A DNA stretch of 60,629 nucleotides from Blautia sp. (GTDB taxonomy: Bacteria > Bacillota > Clostridia > Lachnospirales > Lachnospiraceae). The stretch spans positions 1 through 60,629 of the forward strand of contig JAFTPT010000041.1 of assembly GCA_017463155.1 (NCBI GenBank), read 5' to 3'. The number at the start of each line of letters is the position of its first letter. Within the stretch, counting starts at the first letter, position 1. The notes below the pieces were generated by a model that was given only the letters and a program-made list of their open reading frames with translations, did not search any database and was not told the DNA's origin. Both the position numbers and the translations under genes were made by a program. Below are positions 1 to 7,805 of the stretch, piece after piece.

Positions 1-107
1 GATCTACGCCCGGCTCTGCGATCCTCCTTTTAAAAACGCAGGTCGACGGGGCTTAGGTGGATGTTTTGCGCCCTTTTAGAATGAGCCAAAATAATGCGAA
101 TTTTTAC
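1..107. other. window edge, no gene seen
   Basis: This stretch lies downstream of the first minus-strand gene. I see no convincing reading frame, promoter or hairpin in it. It may hold the 3' trailer of the secreted-protein operon. Confidence 0.4.
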
Positions 108-1472
108 TCATTCAGGTCTTGACATTTCACCGCTGGACTCCTCCGTTACCTCCGTAACTAACTCAGCTTCAGTGTCTTGTAGCGCAGTGTCTGAGCTATC
201 AGGTTCTGTTTCCTCTGGTAAAACGTTGCTTTCCTCCACTTCTTCAGAATGTTCAGTTTCGGAAATGATATTTGTAGTTTCCTCTGGTTGAGCAGGTTCT
301 GCTGCCTCTGTTTCTGAAGAGATCTCCGTATTCCCTTCGACTTCTACTTCAGAAATTCTCTCTGTTTCAACTGCTTCAGTCGTATCTTCCTTTTCCACTC
401 GTTCCCCATTTTGGCTTGCCATAGCTCCATCAGCAAAAGGCTGCACCCGGAGTTCATTCATTACCGTAGTCCATTTCCCTACAGATCTGTCAGCCTCAAA
501 CTCATAGAATACTCTGCTGGCATCACCCTGATCCACATATTTAATGTTCAGTTTGTTGTAGGGCATTGAAGAAGCGTCATTTCTGTTCAGATAATTGAAC
601 ATATCAAGGGCTGCCGTCATTTGTTCCTTGCTCGCCCAACCAGAATATTTTGTATTCTCTACTGATATCTGCAGCTCAATGGAGTCATCATCCATATTGA
701 CGATCTTACAATTATCGACATCAAAGCATGAGAATACCCAGAAACGGCCATTGCGGTATTCTTCAGGCACATCCGACTGTGTGCCGGAATACTGGTCATA
801 GATATCGTTCATGCCTTTTTCAAGCTGGACACTGGTATCGTGTGCTCCGAAAATACCTGAATAGAAAATCGGAAATGCAAATTTTACATTAGCATCAGAT
901 GAGAACGCCCCCGGATAGAACGTTGTAAACTCATTTATTCCTTCGATCTTGTTAATTGAAATGACTTCCACAGAATTGTCAGCAAAGAACGATGCCATGA
1001 TAGAAGAATAGTCTTTCCAAGCAGCAACATTTTTTATAAATTTACAGACAATACCGTAAAAATTATCGACATTATCAAGTCCGTTTTCCCCATAATCTCT
1101 CTCGATATACAATGTTGTAGAAGTAGCAGAAAGCACTATCTCCGGATCCAGGTTGTCTGCCACTTTTCTATAAAAGCCCTCTGTAATTTCTTCTGGCTCT
1201 TCAGTTGCAATCCCCAGTGAAAGAAGCAATTCATCCGTTATCTCAGATGTTTCTTCACTTAGCTCCTTGTCAGTTTTATATTGTGCGATTGCGGTATTTG
1301 TCTTAGAGCCTGCCACTCCATCAGGTGTCCCACAATCATAACCATTTTCGTTTAAGGCTTCCTGTACTTTCTGGACTGTTTCTTTGTCAGAATATCCTTT
1401 CGCGAAAGCCATGCATGCCGTAGTTGTGGCTATGATAAGAATGCTTATTAACCCAAATATCAGCTTTTTCAT
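108..1472 (-). CDS. secreted protein with peptidoglycan-binding-like domain
   Basis: A 454-residue protein. The chosen ATG follows a GGGGAGGA ribosome binding site; an upstream in-frame codon would add 22 residues that do not look like a protein N-terminus. Residues 1-24 are a hydrophobic signal segment containing a Cys (TTACMAFA), which could be a weak lipobox. Residues about 28-75 match the PG_binding_1 pattern (VQEALNENGYDCGTPDGVAG), a three-helix fold that usually binds cell wall. The middle 260 residues are not recognised. The last 90 residues or so are a low-complexity acidic tail rich in Glu, Thr and Ser. It is the last gene of the secreted-protein series, 47 bases after its neighbour. 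A wall-associated role is inferred; no catalytic motif is visible. Confidence 0.75.
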   Translation of the reverse strand: MKKLIFGLISILIIATTTACMAFAKGYSDKETVQKVQEALNENGYDCGTPDGVAGSKTNTAIAQYKTDKELSEETSEITDELLLSLGIATEEPEEITEGFYRKVADNLDPEIVLSATSTTLYIERDYGENGLDNVDNFYGIVCKFIKNVAAWKDYSSIMASFFADNSVEVISINKIEGINEFTTFYPGAFSSDANVKFAFPIFYSGIFGAHDTSVQLEKGMNDIYDQYSGTQSDVPEEYRNGRFWVFSCFDVDNCKIVNMDDDSIELQISVENTKYSGWASKEQMTAALDMFNYLNRNDASSMPYNKLNIKYVDQGDASRVFYEFEADRSVGKWTTVMNELRVQPFADGAMASQNGERVEKEDTTEAVETERISEVEVEGNTEISSETEAAEPAQPEETTNIISETEHSEEVEESNVLPEETEPDSSDTALQDTEAELVTEVTEESSGEMSRPE

Positions 1473-1518
1473 TCTATCCTCCCCCTGTTTCTTACCTGCA
1501 CATCCGAATGACCAGCTT

Positions 1519-2325
1519 TTACTCAACAGCAATCTCAAGTGGCTCTTCTATCTTTTCAATCACAGAGAAGCCTTTTGCGTATATGATAAAACCACTTTCA
1601 ACATTATCAATGCTTTCCAGATCATTGTCTTCTAAATCAGAAGGGGAGAATTTCATACGATCAATAATATACGCTCCAGCGGGTATTTCAAAAGACATTG
1701 TCGGGTCAACCATAAACCCATCTATAGAAGTATCCCGGGCTTGAAGAATAATGAAATCATCCGTTTTGTTATGCGAATACAGCATTATTGCTGTCCCACT
1801 TTCATCTAACCCCTTGCTTACTATTTCTATGACGTCATCTTCATATACAATTACACCAGAATTATCATATTCCTGCACATAATCCTCATTTCCTTCAAGG
1901 GCAACGTCTATGATATCCGTATAATATGATTCCGAAAAGCTGTTCACATAAACGATAAACTGGAATTGAATTGCATTAATTTCTTTTATTCCGAATAAGC
2001 TTTCAAAATCCTTCGTCATAAATTTGATTATTCCATTTGCTTTTTTACCAGGAGCCACTTCCTCTGAAATACTCGTATCAACAACAAATCCATTAATGCA
2101 AAAGTTCCTGACCTGAACAATAAGCTTATCTGAAGTACCATTCTCTATGAGTGCCTTTATTTCACCTCTGCCCGAATCCATTTCCAAGTTTTTCAGAGTA
2201 ATGGTCAATCCCTCCGAATCATAAACAACCTGGTCTGGTAATACCGGTACTTCTGCCAAAGTGACCAGTGATGTTCCCATTACCACCAGAATTACCATAA
2301 CCATAAAATGCAAAACTTTTCTCAT
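1519..2325 (-). CDS. secreted protein with two tandem beta-type repeats
   Basis: A 268-residue protein from an ATG preceded by GAGGAGGGAGAAGC. Residues 1-24 form a signal peptide. Two internal repeats of about 110 residues align: the first carries LIVQVRNFCINGFVVD, the second FIILQARDTSIDGFMVD, each followed by a P(A/G)G turn and a hydrophobic strand. The pattern suggests two immunoglobulin-like beta domains, as in extracellular DUF4352-type proteins, but I do not recognise a named family with certainty. It starts 19 bases after the Ltp-repeat gene and is followed by the peptidoglycan-binding-like gene, so the three are probably co-transcribed and all exported. No enzymatic residues are evident; a binding or structural surface role is inferred. 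Confidence 0.7.
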   Translation of the reverse strand: MRKVLHFMVMVILVVMGTSLVTLAEVPVLPDQVVYDSEGLTITLKNLEMDSGRGEIKALIENGTSDKLIVQVRNFCINGFVVDTSISEEVAPGKKANGIIKFMTKDFESLFGIKEINAIQFQFIVYVNSFSESYYTDIIDVALEGNEDYVQEYDNSGVIVYEDDVIEIVSKGLDESGTAIMLYSHNKTDDFIILQARDTSIDGFMVDPTMSFEIPAGAYIIDRMKFSPSDLEDNDLESIDNVESGFIIYAKGFSVIEKIEEPLEIAVE

Positions 2326-2344
2326 AGCTTCTCCCTCCTCTTTT

Positions 2345-3040
2345 TCAATACCCAACAGCAGTCACACCGTATTCGGCCTGTTCCGCTGTAAAGCCTTCAT
2401 ATTCAAGCTGCTCTATCAATCCGCTCCTTGAAAACGATGTGTAATTCAAATAGTTTTCAGCGCACTTTGCCGCCTGTTCATTCCAGTCCGCTCCGCAGTT
2501 ATCTGCTCCATACACTGCCTCTTCGTGGGAATACCCTTCATATTCCAGCTGTTCGATCAAACCAGTATAAGAAAAAGCTGTGTAATTAAGGTACTGGTGT
2601 GCATTTGACAACGCGTTCTTCTCGCCCATTGTTGTTTCAGATGTGCTTGCCGCAGATGGCGTGGCTTCTTCAGGAGTTTCTGCCAAAGACGCTGGCATTT
2701 CCATATCAAAATCCTGTGTTCCTGCAATTACGGAATTTCCCTGAAGATCCTCATAGATATATATCAAACAGTACCCATCTGCCTCATTGGTTACTGAATC
2801 AGTAACCCGGCAAAGGAAGCAATAGTTTGTTCCAGAAACTACCTGAGTTCCAAGCAAGGCAACAGCATCGTAACTTACGTCTTCAACACCTTTTGTGGCA
2901 TAGTCGAATGCTGCCTGAGCATTTTCAGGGATTGTGATATCGTTTGTTACAGACCATCCACCAACCATGTCTGATGCATATGTTGGAAATCCAAAAGCAA
3001 GAACTAAGGTTACGACTGCAATGATCGTTTTCTTCATCAT
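2345..3040 (-). CDS. secreted protein with cystatin-like region and two Ltp repeats
   Basis: A 231-residue protein with a signal peptide (residues 1-22). Residues about 25-115 resemble a cystatin-like fold (VVSGTNYCFLCRV followed by a second beta hairpin). After a Thr/Ser-rich linker, residues about 142-188 and 190-231 are two copies of the Ltp repeat: AHQYLNYTAFSYTGLIEQL and AENYLNYTSFSRSGLIEQL, each followed by EGY/EGF and an A-x-YG motif. The repeat is that of the host-surface lipoprotein Ltp of Streptococcus thermophilus phage TP-J34, which blocks injection of superinfecting phage DNA. That function is inferred here, because the repeat also occurs in many clostridial surface proteins of unknown role. 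The start has tandem ATGs behind GGAGAGGAGAAG. Confidence 0.8.
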   Translation of the reverse strand: MMKKTIIAVVTLVLAFGFPTYASDMVGGWSVTNDITIPENAQAAFDYATKGVEDVSYDAVALLGTQVVSGTNYCFLCRVTDSVTNEADGYCLIYIYEDLQGNSVIAGTQDFDMEMPASLAETPEEATPSAASTSETTMGEKNALSNAHQYLNYTAFSYTGLIEQLEYEGYSHEEAVYGADNCGADWNEQAAKCAENYLNYTSFSRSGLIEQLEYEGFTAEQAEYGVTAVGY

Positions 3041-3069
3041 CTTCTCCTCTCCTGAATGCCTATTTGGTT

Positions 3070-4170
3070 TTATGGATTACAATTCCCACATGGTTCATAG
3101 CCCTGCGCGATCAGGTCTTCCCGGCTAAGGTCTGTATATAACCTGTTCTCTTCCTTCATCTGTTTGACGCTGTTGCAATCCGGATAGTGAAATTTCTTTG
3201 TGTTTGTATTGCAGACATACTGGAAGGTTTCCTCCTCTTCCGGCATCCCCCGGGTTACTTCTCCGCCTGCCTCTGCGCCTGTCCCTTCCAGGCTTATTAC
3301 TCCATTCCCGGCTGTCCAGTCATCGCAAGGATCAGTATTGAACCAGATATCGGAGCCATCAGAATACGCCACTATCGTTCCCTGCTTATCCGTTCGGAAC
3401 ATAGCGGTTCCATGATTCTGAAACCGTTGCAGGGTCTCCATCGAAGGATGGCCGTATCCATTATCCGCGCCGCAGCTGATCAGCGCATATGTCGGTGACA
3501 CCGCATCGAGGAAAGCATCCATGCTGGAAGTACTGCTACCGTGATGGTTGACAACATACACATCTGCTTTCAGATTGGTACCGCTTCCAACCATATCGAT
3601 CTCGCTCTGCTGCTCAGCATCTCCGCAGATAAGGTACGCCGTGTCTCCGTAAGAGATCCGCACAGAAAGGGAACAGTCATTGCCGGATGTATACTCTCCG
3701 ACCGGTCCTACTATCTCAATGTTTGCATTTCCTACTTGAAACTGCCATCCAGCCACAGGATGCATTACTACGCAACCGTTTGAGAGAGCTGCAACTGCCA
3801 GTGACTGATATAAGTCTCCCTCACCAGCATAAGCTGGGGCAAGGAAAACATCCGTGTGAAAAACAGATAGCGCACCAATCAGGCCGGCCATATGGTCCTC
3901 GTCATAGTGCGATAAAACCATGCAATCCAGATTGTCCACGCCCTGCTGTCTGAGGTAACTGACCACAAATGATGACGCATCCCTGCCACCGCCATCGATC
4001 AGCATATAGTGACCGTCCGCTTTGATTAGCACGCTCTGCCCCTGGCCTACATCGAGAAGATGAAGTTCAAAGGGTTCTGCCGCTGATACCGATAAATTAA
4101 ATCCTGAAAGCGTCAGGATTAAAGCCAGAAGAGTCAAAATCCGCTTGAGCATCAAATGAGCCTTCTTCAT
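3070..4170 (-). CDS. secreted ComEC-like metallo-beta-lactamase-fold protein
   Basis: A 366-residue protein with a signal peptide (residues 1-31). Residues 34-280 are a ComEC/Rec2-type metallo-beta-lactamase domain: LLDVGQGQSVLI, LIDGGG, the metal motif H88-x-D90-x-D92-H93, a later CGDAEQ and an NHHGSS motif. All expected metal ligands are present, so it should be an active hydrolase, possibly a nuclease or phosphodiesterase. There is no competence membrane domain. A C-terminal module (last 50 residues) carries FHYPDC and GYEPCGNCNP. The same kind of module ends the ImmA/IrrE peptidase encoded just upstream, suggesting both act in one extracellular process. Start supported by AGAGGTGTAGC. Confidence 0.85.
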   Translation of the reverse strand: MKKAHLMLKRILTLLALILTLSGFNLSVSAAEPFELHLLDVGQGQSVLIKADGHYMLIDGGGRDASSFVVSYLRQQGVDNLDCMVLSHYDEDHMAGLIGALSVFHTDVFLAPAYAGEGDLYQSLAVAALSNGCVVMHPVAGWQFQVGNANIEIVGPVGEYTSGNDCSLSVRISYGDTAYLICGDAEQQSEIDMVGSGTNLKADVYVVNHHGSSTSSMDAFLDAVSPTYALISCGADNGYGHPSMETLQRFQNHGTAMFRTDKQGTIVAYSDGSDIWFNTDPCDDWTAGNGVISLEGTGAEAGGEVTRGMPEEEETFQYVCNTNTKKFHYPDCNSVKQMKEENRLYTDLSREDLIAQGYEPCGNCNP

Positions 4171-4203
4171 ATGCTACACCTCTTTATCATGTTTTCTTCT
4201 TTA

Positions 4204-4878
4204 TCATTTCTCCGGCTGGCAAACACTACACGGTTCGTATTTCCCTGATTCCACATCCTCTTTTGTCAGCCGCCTTGTTTCATGTCCCTGGATGGTCACG
4301 CAGTTTTCGAGATGGTATTTCTCCCCATGCATGGTTACGTAGTACTCTCCTTCATAGAGCTGCCTGTCGTGGTACTCTTTTGAAGCTACGCCCCCACCCA
4401 CAGTAATACCGACTACGGCACCGCCAATGATCAGCAGCTTCTTATGCCGCGCGGCTCTTTTTTTTACTCGGGATCTGAAGTTCTCCCGAAGAAGATAATG
4501 AGCAAATTCATTTGCTTCCTGTTCTTCGGTCACGCTATGGCCGATTACGTTTTTTGTGAAAGCATGGCCACAATAATAATGTCCTTCTTCATGGGCAAGG
4601 ACAATCCGCCTCTCTTCTTCATTCAGCTTTTCATTGATGAAGACGAGGCGGTATTTACTATCAGTATAGAGGAAGGCGTTCTCATGAAGAACCATTCCCG
4701 AAAGTCCAAGGTTTTTGATCACAGTCTCAGTATCCGCGTCATTACTAATCGGATTGAAGTCCACAATGGTGAAGCCCTGCTTCTCAAATGCACCTTCCAG
4801 TGATCGGATCGTTGCATCCCTGATCCCGAATTCTGATCGGAATCTCCTCACCTGCTTTTTGACATCTGCATTGTTCAT
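4204..4878 (-). CDS. membrane-anchored ImmA/IrrE-family metallopeptidase
   Basis: A 224-residue protein. The ImmA/IrrE zinc-peptidase domain has H96-E97-E98-G99-H100 and a third-ligand Glu in EEQEANEFAHYLL. These peptidases usually cleave a partner XRE repressor, and here the XRE gene overlaps this one by an ATGA junction, which makes the pair very likely functional partners. Unusually, a basic stretch and one membrane helix (about residues 147-165, LLIIGGAVVGITVGGGVA) follow the peptidase domain, then a short module with YHLENC and YEPCSVCQPE. The predicted topology puts the peptidase inside and the Cys/His module outside. A sensor that links an envelope signal to repressor cleavage is inferred. 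Confidence 0.85.
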   Translation of the reverse strand: MNNADVKKQVRRFRSEFGIRDATIRSLEGAFEKQGFTIVDFNPISNDADTETVIKNLGLSGMVLHENAFLYTDSKYRLVFINEKLNEEERRIVLAHEEGHYYCGHAFTKNVIGHSVTEEQEANEFAHYLLRENFRSRVKKRAARHKKLLIIGGAVVGITVGGGVASKEYHDRQLYEGEYYVTMHGEKYHLENCVTIQGHETRRLTKEDVESGKYEPCSVCQPEK

Positions 4879-5420
4879 TTTTTCTTTTTCTTTATGTTCT
4901 GTAAGGCTTTTTCAGTCGCAGCATCAGGTGCCGCCTCCATGAAATCCACACCGCTGTAGGCCTTCACCACAACATCTCCCGGCAGTTTCTTGCATCTTGC
5001 ATATTCTACCAGAATCATTGTTCGAAGCGAGTGCATTGCCTGGTCATCTAACTCTTTCAGGATGTCATTCAGATCGCTCTGCCCGAACATTCCAGGTTCC
5101 GGGCTCTTACCTTCATTCATCCGGTATAGCAGTTCACGAGGATATGCCGACATGCTGCGGAGCAATTCCCTTGTTTCCGCAAGAGAATCAAAGAAATAAA
5201 TCAGCGTGAGATATGTAGGCCACATCATACGCTTCTTACCCGTCTCAATGGCGGAGTACGTCTGGCGGGAAACACCGATCACATTGCAAAGCTCAATCTG
5301 TGATATCCCTGCCTTTACACGCAGCACAGCAAGATTTTCATTGAGAGCATCAATGTATTTATCGCGCTCTTCTTCGGTTAAAATCCATCTTGACAGCATT
5401 TTGAACCCCATTTTTCTCAT
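4875..5420 (-). CDS. XRE-family transcriptional regulator
   Basis: About 181 residues. A Cro/C1-type helix-turn-helix spans residues 25-70 (LRVKAGISQIELCNVIGVSR, then TYSAIETGKK). The C-terminal half is helical and ends in a lysine-rich tail; I recognise no sensor domain there. The start is uncertain: GTG at 5426 and ATGs at 5420, 5411 and 5399 are all in frame, and none has a strong ribosome binding site. It is the first gene behind a near-consensus promoter and overlaps the peptidase gene by four bases. The likely role is repressor of its own operon, released by ImmA/IrrE cleavage. The AT-rich imperfect palindrome between promoter and start could be its operator. Confidence 0.85.
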   Translation of the reverse strand: MRKMGFKMLSRWILTEEERDKYIDALNENLAVLRVKAGISQIELCNVIGVSRQTYSAIETGKKRMMWPTYLTLIYFFDSLAETRELLRSMSAYPRELLYRMNEGKSPEPGMFGQSDLNDILKELDDQAMHSLRTMILVEYARCKKLPGDVVVKAYSGVDFMEAAPDAATEKALQNIKKKKK

Positions 5421-5451
5421 GATCACATATGTATATGTCGTCTTACTACTC

Positions 5452-5480
5452 AGTATAGTTCTTGCCTATTAATTTGTCAA
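5452..5480 (-). promoter_or_regulatory. sigma-A promoter of the XRE-ImmA operon
   Basis: On the minus strand, TTGACA at 5480-5475, a 17-base spacer and TATACT at 5457-5452. The predicted transcript begins about 20-45 bases before the candidate start codons. An imperfect palindrome (ACATATACATATGT) overlaps the start region and is a possible operator. Confidence 0.75.
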
Positions 5481-5611
5481 TCTGTGTTTCATTTGTATCT
5501 TGTAAGTTTACACTTAGAATTGTCACCATCTGCATCCATCTTCAAACACTGACAATAGTTACCGTAGATTAGTCAATCATTATCGATGGAGAGAAGCATT
5601 CCCTATGATAC

Positions 5612-5643
5612 TGCCAGAAACTACACACAAAGGATTTCTGGCA
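5612..5643. repeat. inverted repeat, 9-bp stem
   Basis: TGCCAGAAA at 5612-5620 pairs perfectly with TTTCTGGCA at 5635-5643 across a 14-base loop. No U-tract follows on either strand, so it is not an obvious terminator. Confidence 0.6.
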
Positions 5644-5694
5644 CTCAGAGAGCATACTATTATCACTTAATATCAATGTGCCTCAAATAGAAGA

Positions 5695-5764
5695 ACCCCT
5701 GTACAACACTCACCAACAGGACGGAAATAATGTTCCGGCATCCTGTTATTGTGCGTACAGGGGT
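5695..5764. repeat. three-tier palindromic structure
   Basis: Outer stem ACCCCTGTAC (5695-5704) with GTACAGGGGT (5755-5764), middle stem AACAGGA (5715-5721) with TCCTGTT (5741-5747), inner stem CGGAA (5722-5726) with TTCCG (5733-5737). All three are perfect. The layout resembles the end of a palindrome-type transposable element or a structured RNA; an A-rich run follows on the plus strand. Confidence 0.6.
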
Positions 5765-5848
5765 ATAAAAAGTTATAATCAGGCTTGGTTTTCAGCTGTC
5801 TGTCAGATGCTGTCAGTCTCACTGAAACACAGCGTAAATGTAGCGAAG

Positions 5849-6700
5849 TTACGCTGTAACAGCTTCTCTCGGATAGACGAACGTCCGTGCCTGATAATCA
5901 TTCAATTGGAAATATTCCATAATTTCCTTTACAATATCCTCATTATTCTTGTGAAGAACATTTCTCATATACTCCACAACACCGATTATCTTTCCTTCAT
6001 CTACAAAGCTCTGAGTAATTGCACACATAGGCTCCTCTCCTTCCGGGTCGCATTTGAGAAGATGGACCCTGTCTGATAATTCTCCATGCGTCAGGTCATA
6101 TGGATCGGCAAGCTTGAAATAATCCATGAGCTTCGCCACTTCCGACTGATCGTTCACGGCGGCATTTACGAAATAGATCGATTTTCCGTCATCATAAACC
6201 TTATCTTCATCCCCGATGTAGCTCCTGACTTTTGCGATCGGAGCTTTCAGGTTCATGAAATCATTCATGCTGATGTAGAAGATATGGGTGTTCGGAAGAT
6301 CTGTATACCTCGTACCTTTCTCCAACAATTCGCTATCCGTCATAGCCGAATAGAAACGCACACGCAGGATATGGTCATCACTGTCAGCAAGCTGGATCTC
6401 AATATGGTAAACGACGCCTCTGTCATCTGCCGCAAGCACATCAAGCACGGCATCCCGGGAATCAATCTTTGCAATCCTGTACTCTGTCAGGTTTTCCCGG
6501 ATAATCAGATCCGGTTTACCGGTCAGGATCCGCAGCACATACTGTGTAGCCTCTTTATCCTTGAAAACCTCCCTCATGAACGGTGTGCTGAACAGATTCA
6601 TGCTCCGGGCAAAAGCCAGTCGTTCTTCTCTTGTCCGCAGTACTCTGTATTCCTTCTCTGCCAAGTCATCACCTCCATTGTACCATGATAGAGAGGACAT
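5849..6700 (-). CDS. Rpn-family PD-(D/E)XK nuclease/transposase-like protein
   Basis: A 283-residue protein of the Rpn/PD-(D/E)XK family often annotated as putative transposase. Residues about 35-110 show the family order: FKDKEATQYVLRILTGK, RDAVLDVLAAD with the conserved Asp, and VVYHIEIQ with the Glu-x-Gln of the nuclease core. RVRFYSAMTDSELLEKG and a helical tail follow, as usual. The E. coli Rpn proteins cut DNA and promote recA-independent recombination; that function is inherited by family only. The start is set by AGGAGGACA and the gene has its own promoter. It lies between the structured spacer and the mobilization genes and could be cargo of the same element. Confidence 0.85.
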   Translation of the reverse strand: MSSLSWYNGGDDLAEKEYRVLRTREERLAFARSMNLFSTPFMREVFKDKEATQYVLRILTGKPDLIIRENLTEYRIAKIDSRDAVLDVLAADDRGVVYHIEIQLADSDDHILRVRFYSAMTDSELLEKGTRYTDLPNTHIFYISMNDFMNLKAPIAKVRSYIGDEDKVYDDGKSIYFVNAAVNDQSEVAKLMDYFKLADPYDLTHGELSDRVHLLKCDPEGEEPMCAITQSFVDEGKIIGVVEYMRNVLHKNNEDIVKEIMEYFQLNDYQARTFVYPREAVTA

Positions 6701-6715
6701 TGTCCTCCTGATACT

Positions 6716-6744
6716 ATATTACCTCGAAATATGCCGTTTTTCAA
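6716..6744 (-). promoter_or_regulatory. promoter of the Rpn-family gene
   Basis: On the minus strand, TTGAAA at 6744-6739, a 17-base spacer and TAATAT at 6721-6716, with the ribosome binding site and ATG immediately after. Confidence 0.6.
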
Positions 6745-6782
6745 GGAAAAACGGCTGAATGCTGCCACAGCATCCGCCCGAA

Positions 6783-7805
6783 TTAATATTGGCTGTTCTT
6801 GCTGGCGGAAATCATCATGCGGATCAGGATATACGCGCTGTGAATGAGCAGCCATACGAGAACCAGGTTCCAGGTGAGCCAGGTCAGTCTATCTGCAGAC
6901 CAGACAAGTATACCCAGACTTTCAAGGGCAACAACAGCGCTGGCAAGATCCCAGAACTCGGTATGATAGAATCGGACTGTTTCAAACACAACGAAACCAA
7001 CGATACCATAGATCAGTCCCGTAATCAAAACAAATGCCAGAATTACCAGGAGAGCAGCGGTAAGTACACCCAGAATCTGATAAGGGATCATATCCCTCAC
7101 TTTCCATATGGTTTTGCATGCTTCTATTGCCAACGGAACCGGTCCGGAAATCAGCCGCCACAGTATAGTCACAAACGCTGAAGCATCTTTTTCAATCCTG
7201 ACCGAATTGCAGGCTGTCAGAATGGTCGCAAAGAAGCCGTAGAGAAGGCTTCCGACAGTAACGCCGTAAATGGCATTCCGCTTCTTCTCATATTCGTTCT
7301 CTACTTCTTCAGTTTTCCGTCTGCAGGCACGTTCAGCTGCCTCACGAATGCCTTCTGTTATTCTTTTCGCTTCGGCATCAATTCTGACATTATATTCCAT
7401 TTCTACCTCACGGGCTTTCTTTTCCCGCTGCAGAGTTTTGTCAAGCTGGCGTTCCAGCTCCTGTTCTTTTTTCGAACACTCTTTTTTAGCGGCTGACACC
7501 TCTGCTGCGGCTTCGTCCCTGGCTTTCTGCGCTCTGCGCTGCAGCTCTCTGTTCTGCCTCGCGAGCTGCTCGTTCTGCTTCCATACGAGATCGCTCCCGC
7601 TCAGCTTTTCGATCCGCGCGTTCAGAGATACGATCGTCGCGCTTTTCTTCTGCAGCTCGTTCTTCAGCACGGAGCTCTCGGATGAAAGCCGCGATATCGT
7701 CCGCTGTGCTTCTAAGGTCTGTTCCTGCAGGCTCTCGTTCTCGTCCTGCATCTCTTCCAGCATTGTGAGAAGCTCGTCTTCCCTTGAGCCGTTTAAGTCT
7801 CTCAT
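6783..7805 (-). CDS. coiled-coil integral membrane protein of mobilization region (DUF6040-like)
   Basis: A 340-residue protein. Residues 1-175 are a long charged coiled coil (LLTMLEEMQDENESLQEQ and similar heptads). Residues 180-335 contain four or five membrane segments, including VLTAALLVILAFVLITGLIY and LTWNLVLVWLLIHSAYILI. It resembles the DUF6040-type proteins found behind MobA/MobL relaxases in clostridial elements; its role is unknown but a link between relaxosome and membrane is plausible. Its ATG has AAAGGAGG at good spacing. Its first 319 bases overlap the 3' end of the relaxase frame, and it is in the same frame as the small coiled-coil gene just before it, separated by one stop. 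Confidence 0.7.
   Translation of the reverse strand: MRDLNGSREDELLTMLEEMQDENESLQEQTLEAQRTISRLSSESSVLKNELQKKSATIVSLNARIEKLSGSDLVWKQNEQLARQNRELQRRAQKARDEAAAEVSAAKKECSKKEQELERQLDKTLQREKKAREVEMEYNVRIDAEAKRITEGIREAAERACRRKTEEVENEYEKKRNAIYGVTVGSLLYGFFATILTACNSVRIEKDASAFVTILWRLISGPVPLAIEACKTIWKVRDMIPYQILGVLTAALLVILAFVLITGLIYGIVGFVVFETVRFYHTEFWDLASAVVALESLGILVWSADRLTWLTWNLVLVWLLIHSAYILIRMMISASKNSQY

Larger units (their letters stand above)
5481..5848. other. gene-free spacer with two strong inverted repeats
   Basis: I find no convincing gene in this 370-base spacer between the divergently bounded XRE promoter and the 3' end of the Rpn-type gene. It holds a 9-base inverted repeat at 5612-5643 and a three-tier stem at 5695-5764, listed separately. 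A further stem, CAGCGTAA/TTACGCTG at 5830-5856, overlaps the stop codon of the Rpn-type gene and may act as its transcription end. Confidence 0.5.
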
